Made by a program: the position numbers and the translations under genes. A stretch of 47,434 nucleotides of DNA from Spirogloea muscicola (lineage: Eukaryota > Streptophyta > Zygnematophyceae > Spirogloeales > Spirogloeaceae), in assembly GCA_009602725.1 (NCBI GenBank), contig WELB01000058.1, forward strand, positions 295,171 to 342,604, given 5' to 3'. Below the pieces are notes generated by a model. That model had not been told where the DNA came from, ran no database searches, and worked only from the letters and a program-made list of their open reading frames with translations. Positions 1 to 11,507 of the stretch are shown here, piece by piece (position 1 is the stretch's first letter; every line of letters starts with the position of its first letter).

Positions 1-3000
1 GGGAGGGCGGCAGGTGGCGGCGTGGCGCGCGCGGGGCCGCGTGCCGCTGGCGGTGGAGGTCACGGCGGACCTCGTCGCGCTGCGGGACGCGGACGCGGCT
101 GCGGAGGCCGCACGGTGTGGCGTGCTGCGCCTGACCGCCCTCCATGGCCGCCTCGGCGGGGGTCTGTGAGATGAGCATTCTGGCTGCCGGCGTGACAAGG
201 CCTGCCAGCGGCCCACGCGCGCAGGGCAGCCCCCGGCGTCGCCGCCGGCGCGCCGGCGCTGGCAGAGGAGGCGCTCAGGTCGGCGTACGCCATGGCGATC
301 GTGAGGTGGGCTCGCGTCCTCTGCCGCCCCGTGGCGCCCCCGAGCCAGTTCTCGTTGGCCGTCGAGGCAGCGAGAGATGGGTCGCCGTGCCGGCCCTCTG
401 TCGTCCTTTATGGCTGGCAAGGCTCGTCGCCGAGGCCCGCCCGAAGCCGTCTCCTCCAATCTCAGCCCAATGTCTCAGCCTTTCTCAGCCTGACTCCTAA
501 ACCCCAAAACTTGAAGCCCCAAAACATTGGGGTTTGGGAACACCAAACTTTGGAAACAACGTTTGAATCTACGCCTGACGTCAATGTCTCAGCCTAAACT
601 CAGCCCAAACCCTCGACCCCAAAGCCTAGTTCCTGAAGCCCCAGCTATCGTGTTTGGGTTCAACTTAAAAACCTAAAGATAGCCACATCAAGTTGTGAAG
701 AGGAAGCAGACCACCTGGATGGAGTCGCGCGCTTCAGCAGGTTGCCGTCATGGGCGCGGGCCGCCAGCAGCCCGGCAGCAGAGGACGGTGCTCACTCTGG
801 GACGCGCCGTGGGGCTGAGCCAGGCTCGTCAACGGCGTCGCTGACCAGGCCCAGCGGGGGCTGTATGCTCAGCCCGTGGCGTCGCTGGCTGCTGCGGCGG
901 GCCTGCCCGCCTTCCTGGTGGACATACGCCACGGTTGGTCGCTGAGGACACGCACACTGCACTGCTATTCCTTGAAGCAGGCACCGATGGACCCCACTTA
1001 TGCATAAGCAGTCAGATAACAAGGGTTCAGGTTGCAAGCCCTTTCCAGCAAGGAGTAGACCTGATCCTGTTTGAGGTCACAGCCAGTCAGAAATGGCGGG
1101 CATGTCTCACAACACCTGATGCTCGTTCCACGTCCACGCATTCGCTTCCAGAGTCGGCTCACAACCAGCTTCCCACCTTACCGCTGCTGCGCCTTGCCAG
1201 CAAACAGGTGAGTGGCCTTAGCACCTTCTCCGACCTGCCACCATTTGAGAACACAGAATTGACATCGCTTGGGATTGGCCTGAAACGTCAGACAGCCCTG
1301 CACCCTGACACGAGGTGTGCATGCCAGGCCCTGACCATGTCCCTTGTTAGTTTGAGAGGGGCGCGTGGTTAAGTGGCTTTGAGCAGCTCCACTTTCACTT
1401 GCTCGTCCTCTCGAGCAACGGCTACAAGGACGACAATTCAGGCCTTGGCTCCTGAACTCCTCCTCCTTGGCAGGCACTGTTGTGGCTGGAGGTGAACTAC
1501 TGGGAGGCGCAGGAAGTGGCGCTCCTGCGGTCGCGCGCCGAACTCCAGCGCAAGCTCCTGGCGCTGGCACTGCTGTTGGCAGAGCCAGGGCCTTTGGTGG
1601 GGCCCGAGGGCGAGGGTGAGGGCGATGACGTGCAGGCAAATGGGCGTCAAGCAGGGGCCGGCCCGCTGCTGCACACGAAGCGGCGGCGGAGGAAGGACCG
1701 GGCCGCCAGAGGTATGATTCATGCAACTTGGAGCAGGTCGCTGCCAGCTGCTGGTCCACTCAAGTCCTACCTTTCATTCTTGCATTCTTGGCGGCACATT
1801 GTGACAGCCGCAGCAGTGGAGAAAGGCCGTGCCACATTGGCCAAGGGGATCCTGAGGAGCTCCTCTCTGGTGGAGCTCGCGCGCGAGTTCCTCAGCGGGG
1901 GCTGCAACAATGCAGCGCAGGCCAGTGAGGCAGCAGCGGCTGCTGAGAAGGGCCATGAGCCTGTCACAGGTGGGCGAGCGGCAGCTGCAGAACCCCGTCA
2001 GGACCACCACCAATGGGCAATCCGGCAGGTCCGCCCTTGCGACAGGAGCTGGCAGCGTGTGCTTGCCGAGCTCTGCTCGCGCTGTGCAGAGCTGCGCCTT
2101 CTGGTGCTGGGAGAGTGCATCCAGCAGCTTGCGGGCCCCAGCGACAGAGCGAGCCCGGCGGCCGGGGAGCCCATAGTTGAAGTGCAGCACCGTAGCGCTG
2201 TTCAACATAATGTCAATGAGGCGGCACTAGAGACAGCTGGCCACTCCAGTAATGCGCGAGAGCTTGCGGACTGGGCCTGCTGGCTCCTCCAGGAGCCGCT
2301 GCAAGCAGAGTGCAGGCACACTGCCTACGAGCGGGGGAAGGCGCGCAAGCGTCATCGGCCCTCGGAGCCGCACCGTGACAGGCAGGACAAGGATGCGCCT
2401 GCCACGCCGCCAGCGGGCGAGGCATGGACGGACACCAGCAGGCTCTGGAGGATGCTGGCTGGGTGTTTGAGGAGGTCGAACGCCCAGCCTCAGCTGCTCC
2501 GTGTTGCCAAGTGCCTGGCGCAGCAGCTGGAGTCGGGCGCTTCGGCCGACAGGCTCCGGCGAGTGTCACAAGTGCTGCAGCTTGCAGAGAGCTACGGGCA
2601 ACTCCATGCCGCCTCCTGTGAAAGCTCGGACACTCTTGTGGCTCGCATGGATTCGCGGACACGGACTGCAGGAGAAGAGCAGCCGGCACCTGCGTTGGCT
2701 ATCTCCGCCACCAGCCTGGCAAGCGAGTCGGATGCAGCACAGAACCACGGCAGCAAAGGAGTGGCGGCTCTGGAGTGGGATTCTGTCCTGGAGGTCAATG
2801 AGGAGCTGACGCGTGCGGCCGGTCGTCAGCAGCGATTGACGCAGGCCCTCGCAGTCAGGCGGATGAGCCGACGGCTGTCTCCTTCCGCAGCAGCTTCTCC
2901 AGATCGACAGCCACTGTCCAGCTCCAGTCTGAAGCAGGCCAGCAAGGCATGGCGCCTGGCAGAGGGCTGGTTGCCCTGCGCCGTGGGCCTGTTGCCGTGC

Positions 3001-3366
3001 GAGTGGTTGCAGATAGGTAGGCTCCCAGAGTTCCCGCTGGTGCCAGTCGAGTCCGTCACACACACAAGTCATGGCACAACCTTCGAGGAGCGAGAGGGAC
3101 CTCCTGAGGTACTGGAGATAGAGGAGACTAAGGCTGCAGGCCAGGGCCATGAGAAAGGGCCACCGTCAACGTTGCCAGAAGATGAGAGCATCCAATATGA
3201 TGGAGAACTCCCAGTGTCTCAGGACAGCGAGCAGGCGGAGGAGCAGGAGGAGGGCCTGCCAGCCTCTGCTGGGCTGAGCAGTGGTTGCTTGCTGCAGGGC
3301 GGGCTGTGGAGACCGTGCTCACGGCCCGAGCTGCTGGCGATTCAGGCTGGCATCACCATCCTATGA
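1..3366 (+). CDS. LAS1: LAS1-like pre-rRNA processing protein, 5' end outside window
   Basis: Las1 is the HEPN endonuclease that cuts ITS2 in pre-60S ribosome maturation, with the kinase Grc3/Nol9, in the nucleolus. Reading in from the left edge gives AWRARGRVPLAVEVTADL, a typical Las1 N-terminal stretch. Exons I can place: 1 to about 120-162 (donor uncertain), about 267-305, 824-933, 1152-1207, 1474-1711 and 1808-3366; the later phases agree. Together they read EEALRSAYAMAIVR, LVNGVADQAQ, then FLVDIRH joined to ESAHNQLPTLPLLRLASKQ and LLWLEVNYWEAQ. The exon 3-4 junction rebuilds the HEPN R-X4-H catalytic motif (RHESAH). The last exon is one 1.56 kb open frame of low-complexity sequence that ends with the Las1-like PCAVGLLP and GRLPEFPL motifs; the stop is at 3364-3366. 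It is convergent with PEX11. Family call is firm; the first exon boundary and the lack of introns in the last exon are less certain. Confidence 0.85.
463..665. repeat. Degenerate CTCAGCC / CCCCAAA-rich direct repeats inside a LAS1 intron
   Basis: The 306-823 intron of LAS1 contains two related blocks with AATGTCTCAGCC followed by CCTAAACCCC or CCTAAACTC and runs of CCCCAAA and GGGGTTTGGG. The strand asymmetry and the CCTAAACC words resemble decayed plant-type telomere repeat (CCCTAAA), but no regular array remains. Confidence 0.35.
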
Positions 3367-3699
3367 CAGATGGACACTGGCGGGCTGGTCCGATGCAAGT
3401 AGAAGCAGAGCAGCACATGCGGGCCAGGCTATGGCCCGGAAACGAAGCCATACAGCTCTGTCAAGTATGTTTGACATTCCGTGCAGCTCTTGATCAATAA
3501 TGAATGCCCTTCAGCCTGGCAAGTCTTGCCTGTAGTAAGGCTAGGATTATTCGAATAAGCTTGCGTAATAATGATGGCGGTTCTATAACCAGTTGCCTGT
3601 CTATCTTTGTACATGTTATACACATACATACCAGACTGCTCAGTCCGACACAGATTTAAGGCTGGGGAAGAGAATAGCTGGCCTTTTTCTGTGTGTAGT
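3367..3699. other. Convergent 3' untranslated region between LAS1 and PEX11
   Basis: This AT-richer 333 bp separates the LAS1 stop (+) from the PEX11 stop (-). It should hold both 3' UTRs. I see no coding exon and no clear TGTAA signal on either strand. Confidence 0.5.
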
Positions 3700-5209
3700 C
3701 TAAACAGACACCCAGTTCTTGTGCGCACTGATGAGGGCTGAGAGGAGGCCTGCGCCAGAAAGGAGCGCCTTATGAGCCAGCAAGCCAGGTTGGTCGCGGA
3801 TGTCGTGCAGCGCGAGCAGTGCGTCAGCGAGGTCCTGTATCGTTGACAGCACCTTCATGGCACGCTTCCCCTGCGCGTACAAGAGGAACATGGAGGCCCC
3901 AGTGCCAACAAGTGTGCCGCCAGTGTAAGTTGCGTGGCATGCGAGCATTGCCATGGATGGCCATGACTGGGAGAAGCGAGCTAAGAACAACACTGATTGA
4001 CAGAAGCAACTGAGCAGCGCGCTGACCTTTGCTGCTCTGAGCTTCGACAGGATCATGCGGCGCTGCTGCAGCTCTGACGCATCCCGTCCCTCGGGCTCAG
4101 GAGCGCCGTTGCTGGCTGATGCCAGCATCGCACCCCGCAGGCGGCGCATCTCCTGGAGCTGCAGCTGCGCGCCGAGCTCGCCCTCGAGGCACGCGAGCTG
4201 CCGGATCTGGATGCACTTGAGGGTGACGCTGGCAAAGTAGCCCACGAACTCAGCCCAGGCGCTCGTCTGCTGCAGCCAGCGGGCGTGGCGCTTGTCCAGA
4301 GCCCCGGCCTTCACCTGGACTGGTCGCAAGGGGGGTGCCCGCAGGCGTGGGATGAGGGAGGGGACGTCACAGCACCGCCCATGTCAAGGAGGGAGGCAAG
4401 CGGCGGCTGCCGCTGGAGGCCGTCGGACGAGCGAGCACCAGCCACACAAACTGCTCGACGAAGTAGTAGAGGCCCTCGCCGCCGCTGGCGACGAGCTCCA
4501 GGAGGCCGTCGCGCGTCGCCAGCCGCGTCCTCCGCAGCACGTTAACGTCCTGCGGCAGCCGCAGGCAGCCAAGACAAGCCCGCAGATCATCGTCTGCAGC
4601 ATACCCAATTTCGAGGATGCTTGCCCAGATGAGGTTTGTCAAAGCGGCTGCCAGCAGGAGTGCGCCCCATCTGGGCCACTTCCACGAGTTCGGCGTTGGC
4701 CAAGCGATAAGCATCACAACAATCTGCGCCATCTGCACCGCGGCTTTGTGCTCCCACAGTATTACGCTGACCAGTCACCATTCGATCCTGAATGTGATTC
4801 CTTACACGCCTCTTTTTCGATCGCCAATTGCAACGCTTCAGTGTCTTGGGGATAAGGCCTGCCCCCCCACTGACCTGAAGGAACTTGCCGAGGCGGAAGG
4901 CCTTGCGGCTCGTCCCGACGCTCGCCTCGAAGGCCTTGAGCCGCGCGGCGAGCTCCGTGGGCGAGTCCCGCAGCGCTGCAGGGCAGGAGTGGGCCGACGA
5001 CGCGTCATGACCACGCAGCGGCCGCCGCCGCCGCCGCCGCGAGGCGCGGGGCAGGGTGAGGCCGCACCCGTGGACAGCAGGAGCTTGCAGCTGTAGCGGC
5101 AGAGCTTGAGGGCCTTGTCGACGCCGTCGCGCCGCTGCAGGAAGGCCACGGCGTGGTCCAGCAGGTCGCCGCCGCCTTTGCCGCCGCCGCCGTCGCCGCC
5201 GGGCGCCAT
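3700..5209 (-). CDS. PEX11: Peroxisomal membrane biogenesis protein PEX11
   Basis: PEX11 proteins tubulate the peroxisome membrane and recruit the fission machinery. Five exons on the minus strand: 5068-5209, 4875-4975, 4439-4549, 4027-4314 and 3700-3870, all GT-AG and phase-consistent, giving about 270 aa, normal for the family. Exon 1 starts MAPGG and reads AVAFLQRRDGVDKALKLCRY, the classical N-terminal PEX11 block; exon 2 holds the amphipathic-helix segment SRKAFRLGKFLQ; exon 3 has GEGLYYFVEQFVWL, and exon 4 continues VKAGALDKRH...SAWAEFVGYFASVTLK. Exon 5 carries the C-terminal hydrophobic segment (LLSGAGLLSALISAHKNW). The last intron (3871-4026, 156 bp) is in frame and stop-free, so a retained form adding 52 residues is possible. 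Start chosen at 5209 because it is the first ATG in the frame of the conserved block. Divergent from the KH gene. Confidence 0.9.
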
Positions 5210-5227
5210 GGCCGCGGCCNGCCATGG
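5206..5227. promoter_or_regulatory. Divergent start-codon junction (PEX11 / KH gene) with an undetermined base
   Basis: The ATG of PEX11 (5209-5207, minus) and of the KH protein gene (5224, plus) are separated by 14 bp that include the only N in the window (5220). Either both genes share a very compact bidirectional promoter with start sites inside the opposite gene, or the N marks a collapsed assembly gap that hides real 5' UTR and promoter sequence. Confidence 0.55.
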
Positions 5228-8200
5228 CTGACGACGCCGCCGACGCCGCCGCCGCCCTGGCGCCGATGGCGGGCGACGGCGAGGCGGGCGTCGCTGTGGC
5301 CTACTCGCTGCCTGCCGAGGCTCTCGCCGATCCGCAGGCGGCGGCGGTGGAGGCGGCGGTGGCGGAGGCGATCGCCGACGCCGCAGTGGAGGCTGCCACG
5401 GTGGCCGCCGAGGCTGCGCAGGCGGCGGCCGTTGCTGCCATGGACGCCGTGGCGGAAGCCGCCGAGGCCGTTGCCGACGCCCAGGAGGAGGCCGAGGCGG
5501 TTGCCGAGGTTGCGGCGGAGGTGGCCGCGGCAGCAGACGTGGCTGCTGATGAAGACGAGAGCACAAAGCGCAAGTACGACGAGTATGCGGCGGCGGAGGC
5601 GGCAGATGCGGCGGACGAGGCGGCGCTAGTGGCGGTGACTGCCGTGCCCGTTGGCGACGATGCCGACGGCGCCGTGGTGGCTGTCGTGGAGAGCATCTCC
5701 ACCGTGGTCGCCGGCGTGGTGCCGGACCCCAGTGACCCCACCGCCACGTACGAGGGAGGCGATGCGGAGGAGCTGGACGCCAAGCGCCGGAGGCTGGAGG
5801 AGGAGGAGGGCGGAGCAGGCGTGGAGGTCGCTGCGGCTGACCATGTCGCTGCTCAACCAGATGCGGCGGCTGTAGTGGATGGCTCAGCGTATGACACGGC
5901 TGGCGCCTATGGAGGTGTGCTCTCGACGGCCTCACATCCATGTCTGCCGCCTGATGCGCCTCAGATGCTCGGCCGGTGTGCCCTGTCGCAGTCACTGGGG
6001 CGCCATGTCATATCGCTGCAGCGTATTGGTCAACCTCAATGTCAACCGAGTTCGCTTGCAGATGTTGGAGCTGCCTACCAGGACCAGCTCGCTTACGGGC
6101 AACAGCAGGCAGCATATGGTCAGGGGCAGCAGGCAGTATCTGAGGAGCAGTCAATGCAGCAGATGCCAGCAGCGCAGCCCGGGCAGCATGACATGCAGCA
6201 GCAGTATTATGGAGGCGGCATCTCTCTGGTGCCTGAGACGCGCCGCATCGAGGTTCCCAACAGCAAGGTTTGTAACAGCGTCTGCGATGACCCGAAAGGA
6301 AGCCGTGAATCACAGGGGCTCAGGCACTTCACGATATGCTCTGACGTCACAGGAGGTGCCTTGCTGTGTCTTCGGCAGGTCGGGCTTGTGATCGGGAAGG
6401 GGGGAGAGACCATCAAGTACCTGCAGCAAGCGTCAGGTGCCAGGATCCAGGTCACGAGGGATGCTGACACCGACCCCCGTGCGCCAAACCGAGGGGTGGA
6501 GCTCGTGGGCACACAGGACCAGGTTGCACGCGCAGAGCAGCTCATCAACGACGTCATCAACGAGGTCAGTCATGGGGGGATGCAAGCACGTCATACTTCC
6601 AAGCTGTAGACTGATAACATCGACGGCCTAGGTCCTCTGGTCGGCTGCCGTCACCAGGCACCCCTCTGGTTGAGCCGGTCTGTGCTGGTACATTTGTCCT
6701 GATGCTGTATCCTACCATATCATAGCAGGCTGCCGCAGGCGGCTCTGGGGCGCTCGTTGCTCGTGGCTTTGGCGGTCTTGGGCCGCTTGGAGAGCAAGTA
6801 TCCATCAGAGTTCCGAATAGCAAGGTGAGGTTGCACATGGCACAATCATGTCCTTGTCACCTTCAGGGTCATCCTAAGATAGTCAAGAGCATTTAAGTAC
6901 ATAGAAGCTCGATAATGGAAAATATTGCAGGCCTGATACTGACTGCGTCAGCACCTTCTGAGTCTTGGAATGAATGATGCACAGCAGCAGTTAATTGCTA
7001 GTGCTGTCAAGCCGGCAAGATTAACACCAATCGTTGTCATGATCTTGCAGGTGGGCCTCATCATTGGGAGGGGTGGCGAGACCATCAAGAACCTGCAGAA
7101 TCGTTCTGGAGCACGCATTCAGGTATTATCTCTCAGACCTGCAATTGTTTCATGCCTGCATCGCAGGTCAGGGTAAGAGAGCCGCCAATGCAGCATAATG
7201 TGTCTCCTTTCTTGGTTGGATGTTGCTAAGCCTGGGACATGTTAGCAGGGCAGCTTGATGGTCTTTGATGCAATCTCTTCCATCTTCAAGATACTGCAGG
7301 TGCAAAGCGACCGCGAAACAGAGCCAGGGGCAACGGAGAGGGTCATCACGCTCATAGGGAACAAGCAAGCGACAGATGCGGCGCAAGAGCTCATCAAGGA
7401 GGTCATCGATGATGTAAGTAGAGCTCGTCACGCTTTTGTCTTTGGGTCAATGTCGGCTGCTCTGTCATCAGTCTTGTTGGGGACATGTCGCAAGCATGTG
7501 TCGTCGAATGGGCACATTGGAATCTGAATGCAAGTGAATGCTCCTGCTGTTCTCCTCTTCGCCGGTAGTCCGTATGTAGAGTGCCACTTCTCGCATGGGA
7601 ATGTTGTTTCAACGTTGTGGCATCAGAGCTGGTGCAGACCTGCGGTTGCCTTGCTCAACTCGCCTCCCTGCTGATCCTTGGTCTGCCCATGGTGCTTAGA
7701 AAGTCCACTGTGCCATAGCTCCGCAGCAGATCTTAGGGTGGGGTATCAGCAGGTCCTTGTCGATCGGACGTGGATCAGTCGATCCAACCAGGTTCTTGGC
7801 AGGCCTGCTCTCCTACCATGCGAGGCACATCAATCCACATCCAGTGCTTTCTCTGCATGGGTGTCTTTCATGCAGGATATATGTAGGGCATGTCTGCTGT
7901 GACTTTGTTCCTCTGGTTGGTTGTCTTGTGCTGTCGTTTGCACCAAATCTTTCTGGCATGTGCTTGCATATCTTCGTGATCTGACTGACCATGAGAGGCA
8001 TCTGGCTGCGGTTCATACTGAGTGACCATTGGCGTGAGTGGGGGGACTTCCCGCTGAACGTATGAGGGGTTTAAGCTGGATCCAGGCGCATGACGGCTCA
8101 GCCCACACGTGGCAGGACTCTGGGCAGGCAGGGGCTGTCACTGCTGATTGATGTGAACTGATGAATCTGACGCTTGTGCTCTCTTTGACTGCTCGATGAG

Positions 8201-9067
8201 CTGTAATGCTGCTGCAAGTGGTTCCATGGATGTGGATGCTTCAAAGCCCCCTGTGGTCTTCACCTTGGCTCCCCTGTCACCGACTCCTTGGCCTCTGTCC
8301 CAGTTGTCTGAAGGCAGTCCAGTCGAGGTCCTTGCAGTCCGCCTCTGATATCGGCTTGCAGCAGGGCCTGTTCCTGATATGCTTATTTGACTGTTGGCTG
8401 CTCACAGAATCGCCCGCGAGGCCCTCCTCAGCTGGGTGGCTACCAGGGCGGTTATGCTGGCTGCGGGTACAGGGGCCCCCCTCCGCAGCAGGGCTACGGT
8501 TACGCGCCTCCGCAGCAAGCTTACGGATATCAACAGCAGTATGCTCCACCATATGGAGCTCCTCCTCCCCAGTATCCAGGTTACCCCCAGCCTGCAACTG
8601 GGTACGCTCCCCCGGCCGCCGCACCAGCTCAGCAGGCCAGCTATGACTACTATGGCCAGCAAGCTGCCGCACCTGCTGCTGCGGCTCCTGCTGCTGCGCC
8701 GGCAACTGGAGCGCAGGATCCGAACTACGCGTACAGCCAGCAGCAGGGTTATTACTATGGCCAACAGCCTGCAGCAGCTGGTGCCTATGGCCAGCAGGGT
8801 TACGCCCAGCCGGGTTACGCAGGGCAGCAGGCCTATGGCGCCTATGGGTACGCGCAGCCTGGGGCCACAGACCCGGCATACGCGCAGCAAGGATATGCAG
8901 CTCAGGGCTACCAGCAGGCGGCAGGTTATGCACAGCCTGGTCAGGACGGGAGCACAGCAGCTGCCACTGCCCCTGCTTCGTATGACTACAGTGCGACTGC
9001 GCAGGCAGCCACACCTCCTGCTACGGCCGCTTCGACTCCTGTTGCAGCCAGTACGCCAGCTTCATAA
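5224..9067 (+). CDS. Two-KH-domain RNA-binding protein with Q/Y/G/A-rich C-terminus (FUBP-like)
   Basis: Probable nuclear single-stranded nucleic acid or RNA binding protein. Exons: 5224-5914, 6062-6267, 6379-6564, 6729-6824, 7051-7122, 7300-7413 and 8408-9067 (stop TAA), phase-consistent, about 674 aa. Residues 1-230 are extremely Ala/Glu-rich, with basic nuclear-localisation-like clusters KRKYD (about 113) and AKRRRLEEE (about 187). KH1 (exons 2-3) reads RIEVPNSK then VGLVIGKGGETIKYLQ; KH2 (exons 4-6) reads IRVPNSK then VGLIIGRGGETIKNLQ, each with the GxxG loop (GKGG, GRGG). Both KH domains are interrupted at the same place, after VPNSK, pointing to duplication of an exon pair. The last 220 residues are repeats of GYGQQ, YGQQ and AP-rich words, a prion-like low-complexity tail as in FUBP/KSRP-type proteins. 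The long last intron (7414-8407) could hide a further exon, but I see none. Confidence 0.85.
7414..8407 (+). other. Large intron of the KH gene
   Basis: 994 bp between donor GAT|GTAAGT and acceptor CTCACAG|AAT. It is several times longer than the neighbouring introns. I found no conserved reading frame, RNA gene or transposon signature in it. Confidence 0.6.
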
Positions 9068-9313
9068 GGTATATGAGGCGCCAGGACTGACGGCCCAGTA
9101 GCACCCCTCTGATTTGGTTCAGAGCCGGAGGTCGACCCAATACAAATGGCATACCAGATTACTAAGGCCAACAGCAGTGAACAGGTAGAATTAGTAATCG
9201 ATCTGAGGTCTATGCTGAGAGGTGTAGCACACGAGTGACATGCAATGCGTGAGCTGTAGGTAAGTGAAACAACAAGTACTGTGCTTGCTTGAGTCTGGCT
9301 TTGCACACGGTAT

Positions 9314-9318
9314 TGTAA
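9314..9318 (+). terminator. Possible poly(A) signal TGTAA of the KH gene
   Basis: TGTAA, the usual green-algal polyadenylation signal, lies 247 bp after the KH gene stop. It is the first copy on the plus strand that I see downstream. Confidence 0.4.
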
Positions 9319-9689
9319 GCTTTTGGAGCCCGATCAAGAGCGTATTGAGCTGTTGGAGCTGTTGGATGGGTGTGTCGGTGTGCCCTGTTATGCCAGGAAC
9401 TGCACTGCTTAGCTGGTGCACAAGCGGTCTGGTTTATGAAAGCTGCCTCAATGAGTCTCCGCTTTTGCCGGCTGACGCCCGCGCGACACTGGGCAGGGGC
9501 TGAACCCTTGCTGCGCTGACGAGCGAGTAGGACAAGCGTTTCCAAAGAAGCCGGAGGCTGTGAAAGTGGCTCTCCCACAGGAGGCGAGGGCTGAAAACAG
9601 CTACCCCGAAAAGCCATCTGTGGAAGGCCATTTTGGGAGGATTGCATAAAGCGGAAACCTAGCAGCTAAACGGAAACATCTTTTACTAA

Positions 9690-9990
9690 TTTGAGGCAGT
9701 GGCTGTGAAAGGCCAGCCAAAAAATGGAATGTATAACGTCTTAAAGGGCCGGACGGCGGGAAAAACAGAATACCACTCTCCAAGACGTCAGCAAGTGGGC
9801 GCTCATTCATATCTAGTCAGCAGGTGCAACTCAGAATAAAGAAGAAGTGGCACTCCAAATGGGGGCAAGGGCTGTGATAAGCCAGCCCAAAAAGCATTGA
9901 CAAGGGTTCGGAGGGGCCGACAAGCGAGTACAGAGAGGACTACCAGAGGACGAGTATTAGCACGTAACTTCGAACCGCGCGACCGAGGCC
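9690..9990 (-). mobile_element. 5'-truncated LINE tail(s), antisense, upstream of GOT1
   Basis: On the minus strand 9840-9803 reads the terminal LINE peptide ...YSELHLLTRYE and stop, matching SYSDLHLLTRGY at the end of the RLE-LINE copy at 26.36 kb. The 3' flank (9690-9730) has the imperfect stem GGCTGTGAAAGGCCAGCC. A second tail unit with GGGCTGTGATAAGCCAGCCC is at 9864-9884. Only the extreme 3' ends remain, as expected from incomplete target-primed reverse transcription. The exact limits, and whether related sequence extends to about 9580, are uncertain. Confidence 0.6.
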
Positions 9991-10217
9991 TTGATGCAGC
10001 CCCAACCCTAAACCCCCAGCGCCCCGGTGCTCGCCGCACTGGAAGCATTGCCCGTCCGCCTGGCAGCCTCGCCAGAGGCCCAAGTGCCCTCGCACACTGT
10101 CCTGCGCGACGAGCGAGAGGGCGCCATGGCCGTCCCCTCGCCGCAGTAGCGCACGCCCTGCCTGCGGCCCCGGGCAGGGGTCGCCACATTCGGCGGTTGC
10201 TGCGATCGCCCACAACG

Positions 10218-11507
10218 ATGGTGTCCTTCGAGATGAACGACCGGAAGAGTACGGCGCCCCTGCTGCTGCCTGCGCTCTGCACAGCCTGGACGACGGGCTC
10301 TGCGTCTTGGTGCTGCTCCTGGGCTGTGCCTGCTGTGACACGGCAGTGGATTCTGAGGAGCTGCACGCGCCTGCGTGTCTGGGTCCTTGAGCTGATCCCG
10401 GCAGTGGAGCACTCTGTCGTGCAGAGATTGGCATAGGTCTCACGGGCTTCGGCGTCCTGTTCTCCTGCCTCGGCGTCATCTTCTTCTTCGATAAGGGCCT
10501 CCTGGCAATGGGCAATGTAAGCCTCAGTGCAGCCTGCAACCTTCAGCTCAGGCCCCGATGCAGAACGAGCCGATGACAAAGACGTGGTTCACGATCACGG
10601 GCGCAGCCCCTCAAGCAGCGCTGATGCTCTAGCAGCGGTGGTTTGCTCTGGTCTTGCAACAGATCCTCTTCCTTGCCGGCGTCACGCTGACTATTGGCCT
10701 CAAGTCCACAGTGTCCTTTTTCCTGAAACGGCGAAACCATAAGGTAATCTCCTGCATTCCAGCAAGCTCGCCTTGACTTTGCTGGTGTCAGTGAAGCAAC
10801 CTGGAAGGAGGCTGCTCCAAAGGTGTCAAATGGGGACCTCACCTGGCCCCTGTTCTCTGAAATCACAGTCTGAGGGCCAACATGTGCTTGTGACTTTAAC
10901 ACCATCTGCCTCCTGGACCCGTGAGTCAATAAGTTTGTGCAGCTGATGCCAGGGGGCTTGATTGGCTCACACAGGGTTCCATCTTCTTCCTGGCTGGCTT
11001 CTTTCTTGTGCTTGTCGGTTGGGCAATCATTGGCATGATCGTCCAAGCGTATGGCTTCATCCTGCTGTTCAGGTGACCTTGACAGACCTCCATTTGTCCT
11101 ATGCAGTCAACTTTGTCATCCGTCTGCTGCTGACCCACCTCATGGTGACTTTCTGGTAGACAGCAAAGGGTGAGGCTGAGGTCGTGTGAGCATGCGACTG
11201 GCAGTGCTGTCATCAGTATGTTGACATCACTCACACTAGATGCTCGACAATGGATGCAGTGGATTCTGGCCGACCGTCGTCGTCTTCCTGAATAGGATAC
11301 CTGGACTCAGCTGGATATTGAATCAGCCGTTCTTGAGAAACGTACGGACGGCAAGAACTTCAACAGACCAGCCCTGTGGCTGGCCCTTGACATGCCTTGT
11401 TGTGCGTCTTCATGTCATCCATAGAGTGCAGCCAGAATCTGATAAGCGCCACTGCTCCCTGTCTGCAGTTCTTTGGGAGGTTCCAGGAGCACAGGATACC
11501 GCCATGA
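10218..11507 (+). CDS. GOT1: GOT1 family vesicle transport protein
   Basis: GOT1 is a small tetraspanning membrane protein of ER-derived vesicles and the early Golgi, needed for efficient ER-Golgi traffic. Six exons: 10218-10248, 10425-10516, 10663-10743, 10975-11072, 11260-11341 and 11469-11507, all GT-AG and phase-consistent, giving 140 aa, close to human GOT1B. The protein begins MVSFEMNDRKKIGIGLTGFG, where the second Lys is created by the first splice, continues FFFDKGLLAMGNILFLAG, then SIFFLAGFFLVLVGWAIIGM, then SGFWPTVVVFLNRIPGL, and ends FFGRFQEHRIPP before TGA. Four hydrophobic segments are evident. The first exon is only 31 bp and the last only 39 bp, so automatic annotation is likely to miss both. 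An antisense LINE tail ends about 230 bp upstream of the ATG. Confidence 0.93.

Noticed and set aside
1178-2208. Minus-strand frames across LAS1
   Set aside because: No family signature, while the plus strand has a consistent spliced Las1 reading.
5301-5783. 160-codon Ala/Ser-rich minus-strand frame
   Set aside because: Antisense shadow of the KH protein's alanine-rich N-terminus; no independent support.
4838-5995. 385-codon minus-strand open frame through the PEX11 / KH start region
   Set aside because: Only its downstream part (from 5209) is PEX11 exon 1. The rest is the antisense of the Ala-rich KH exon 1, open because of GC-rich alanine codons.
9897-10579. Long frames on both strands around GOT1 exon 1-2
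   Set aside because: The GOT1 gene explains the conserved part through spliced exons; the others run through introns and LINE remnant.
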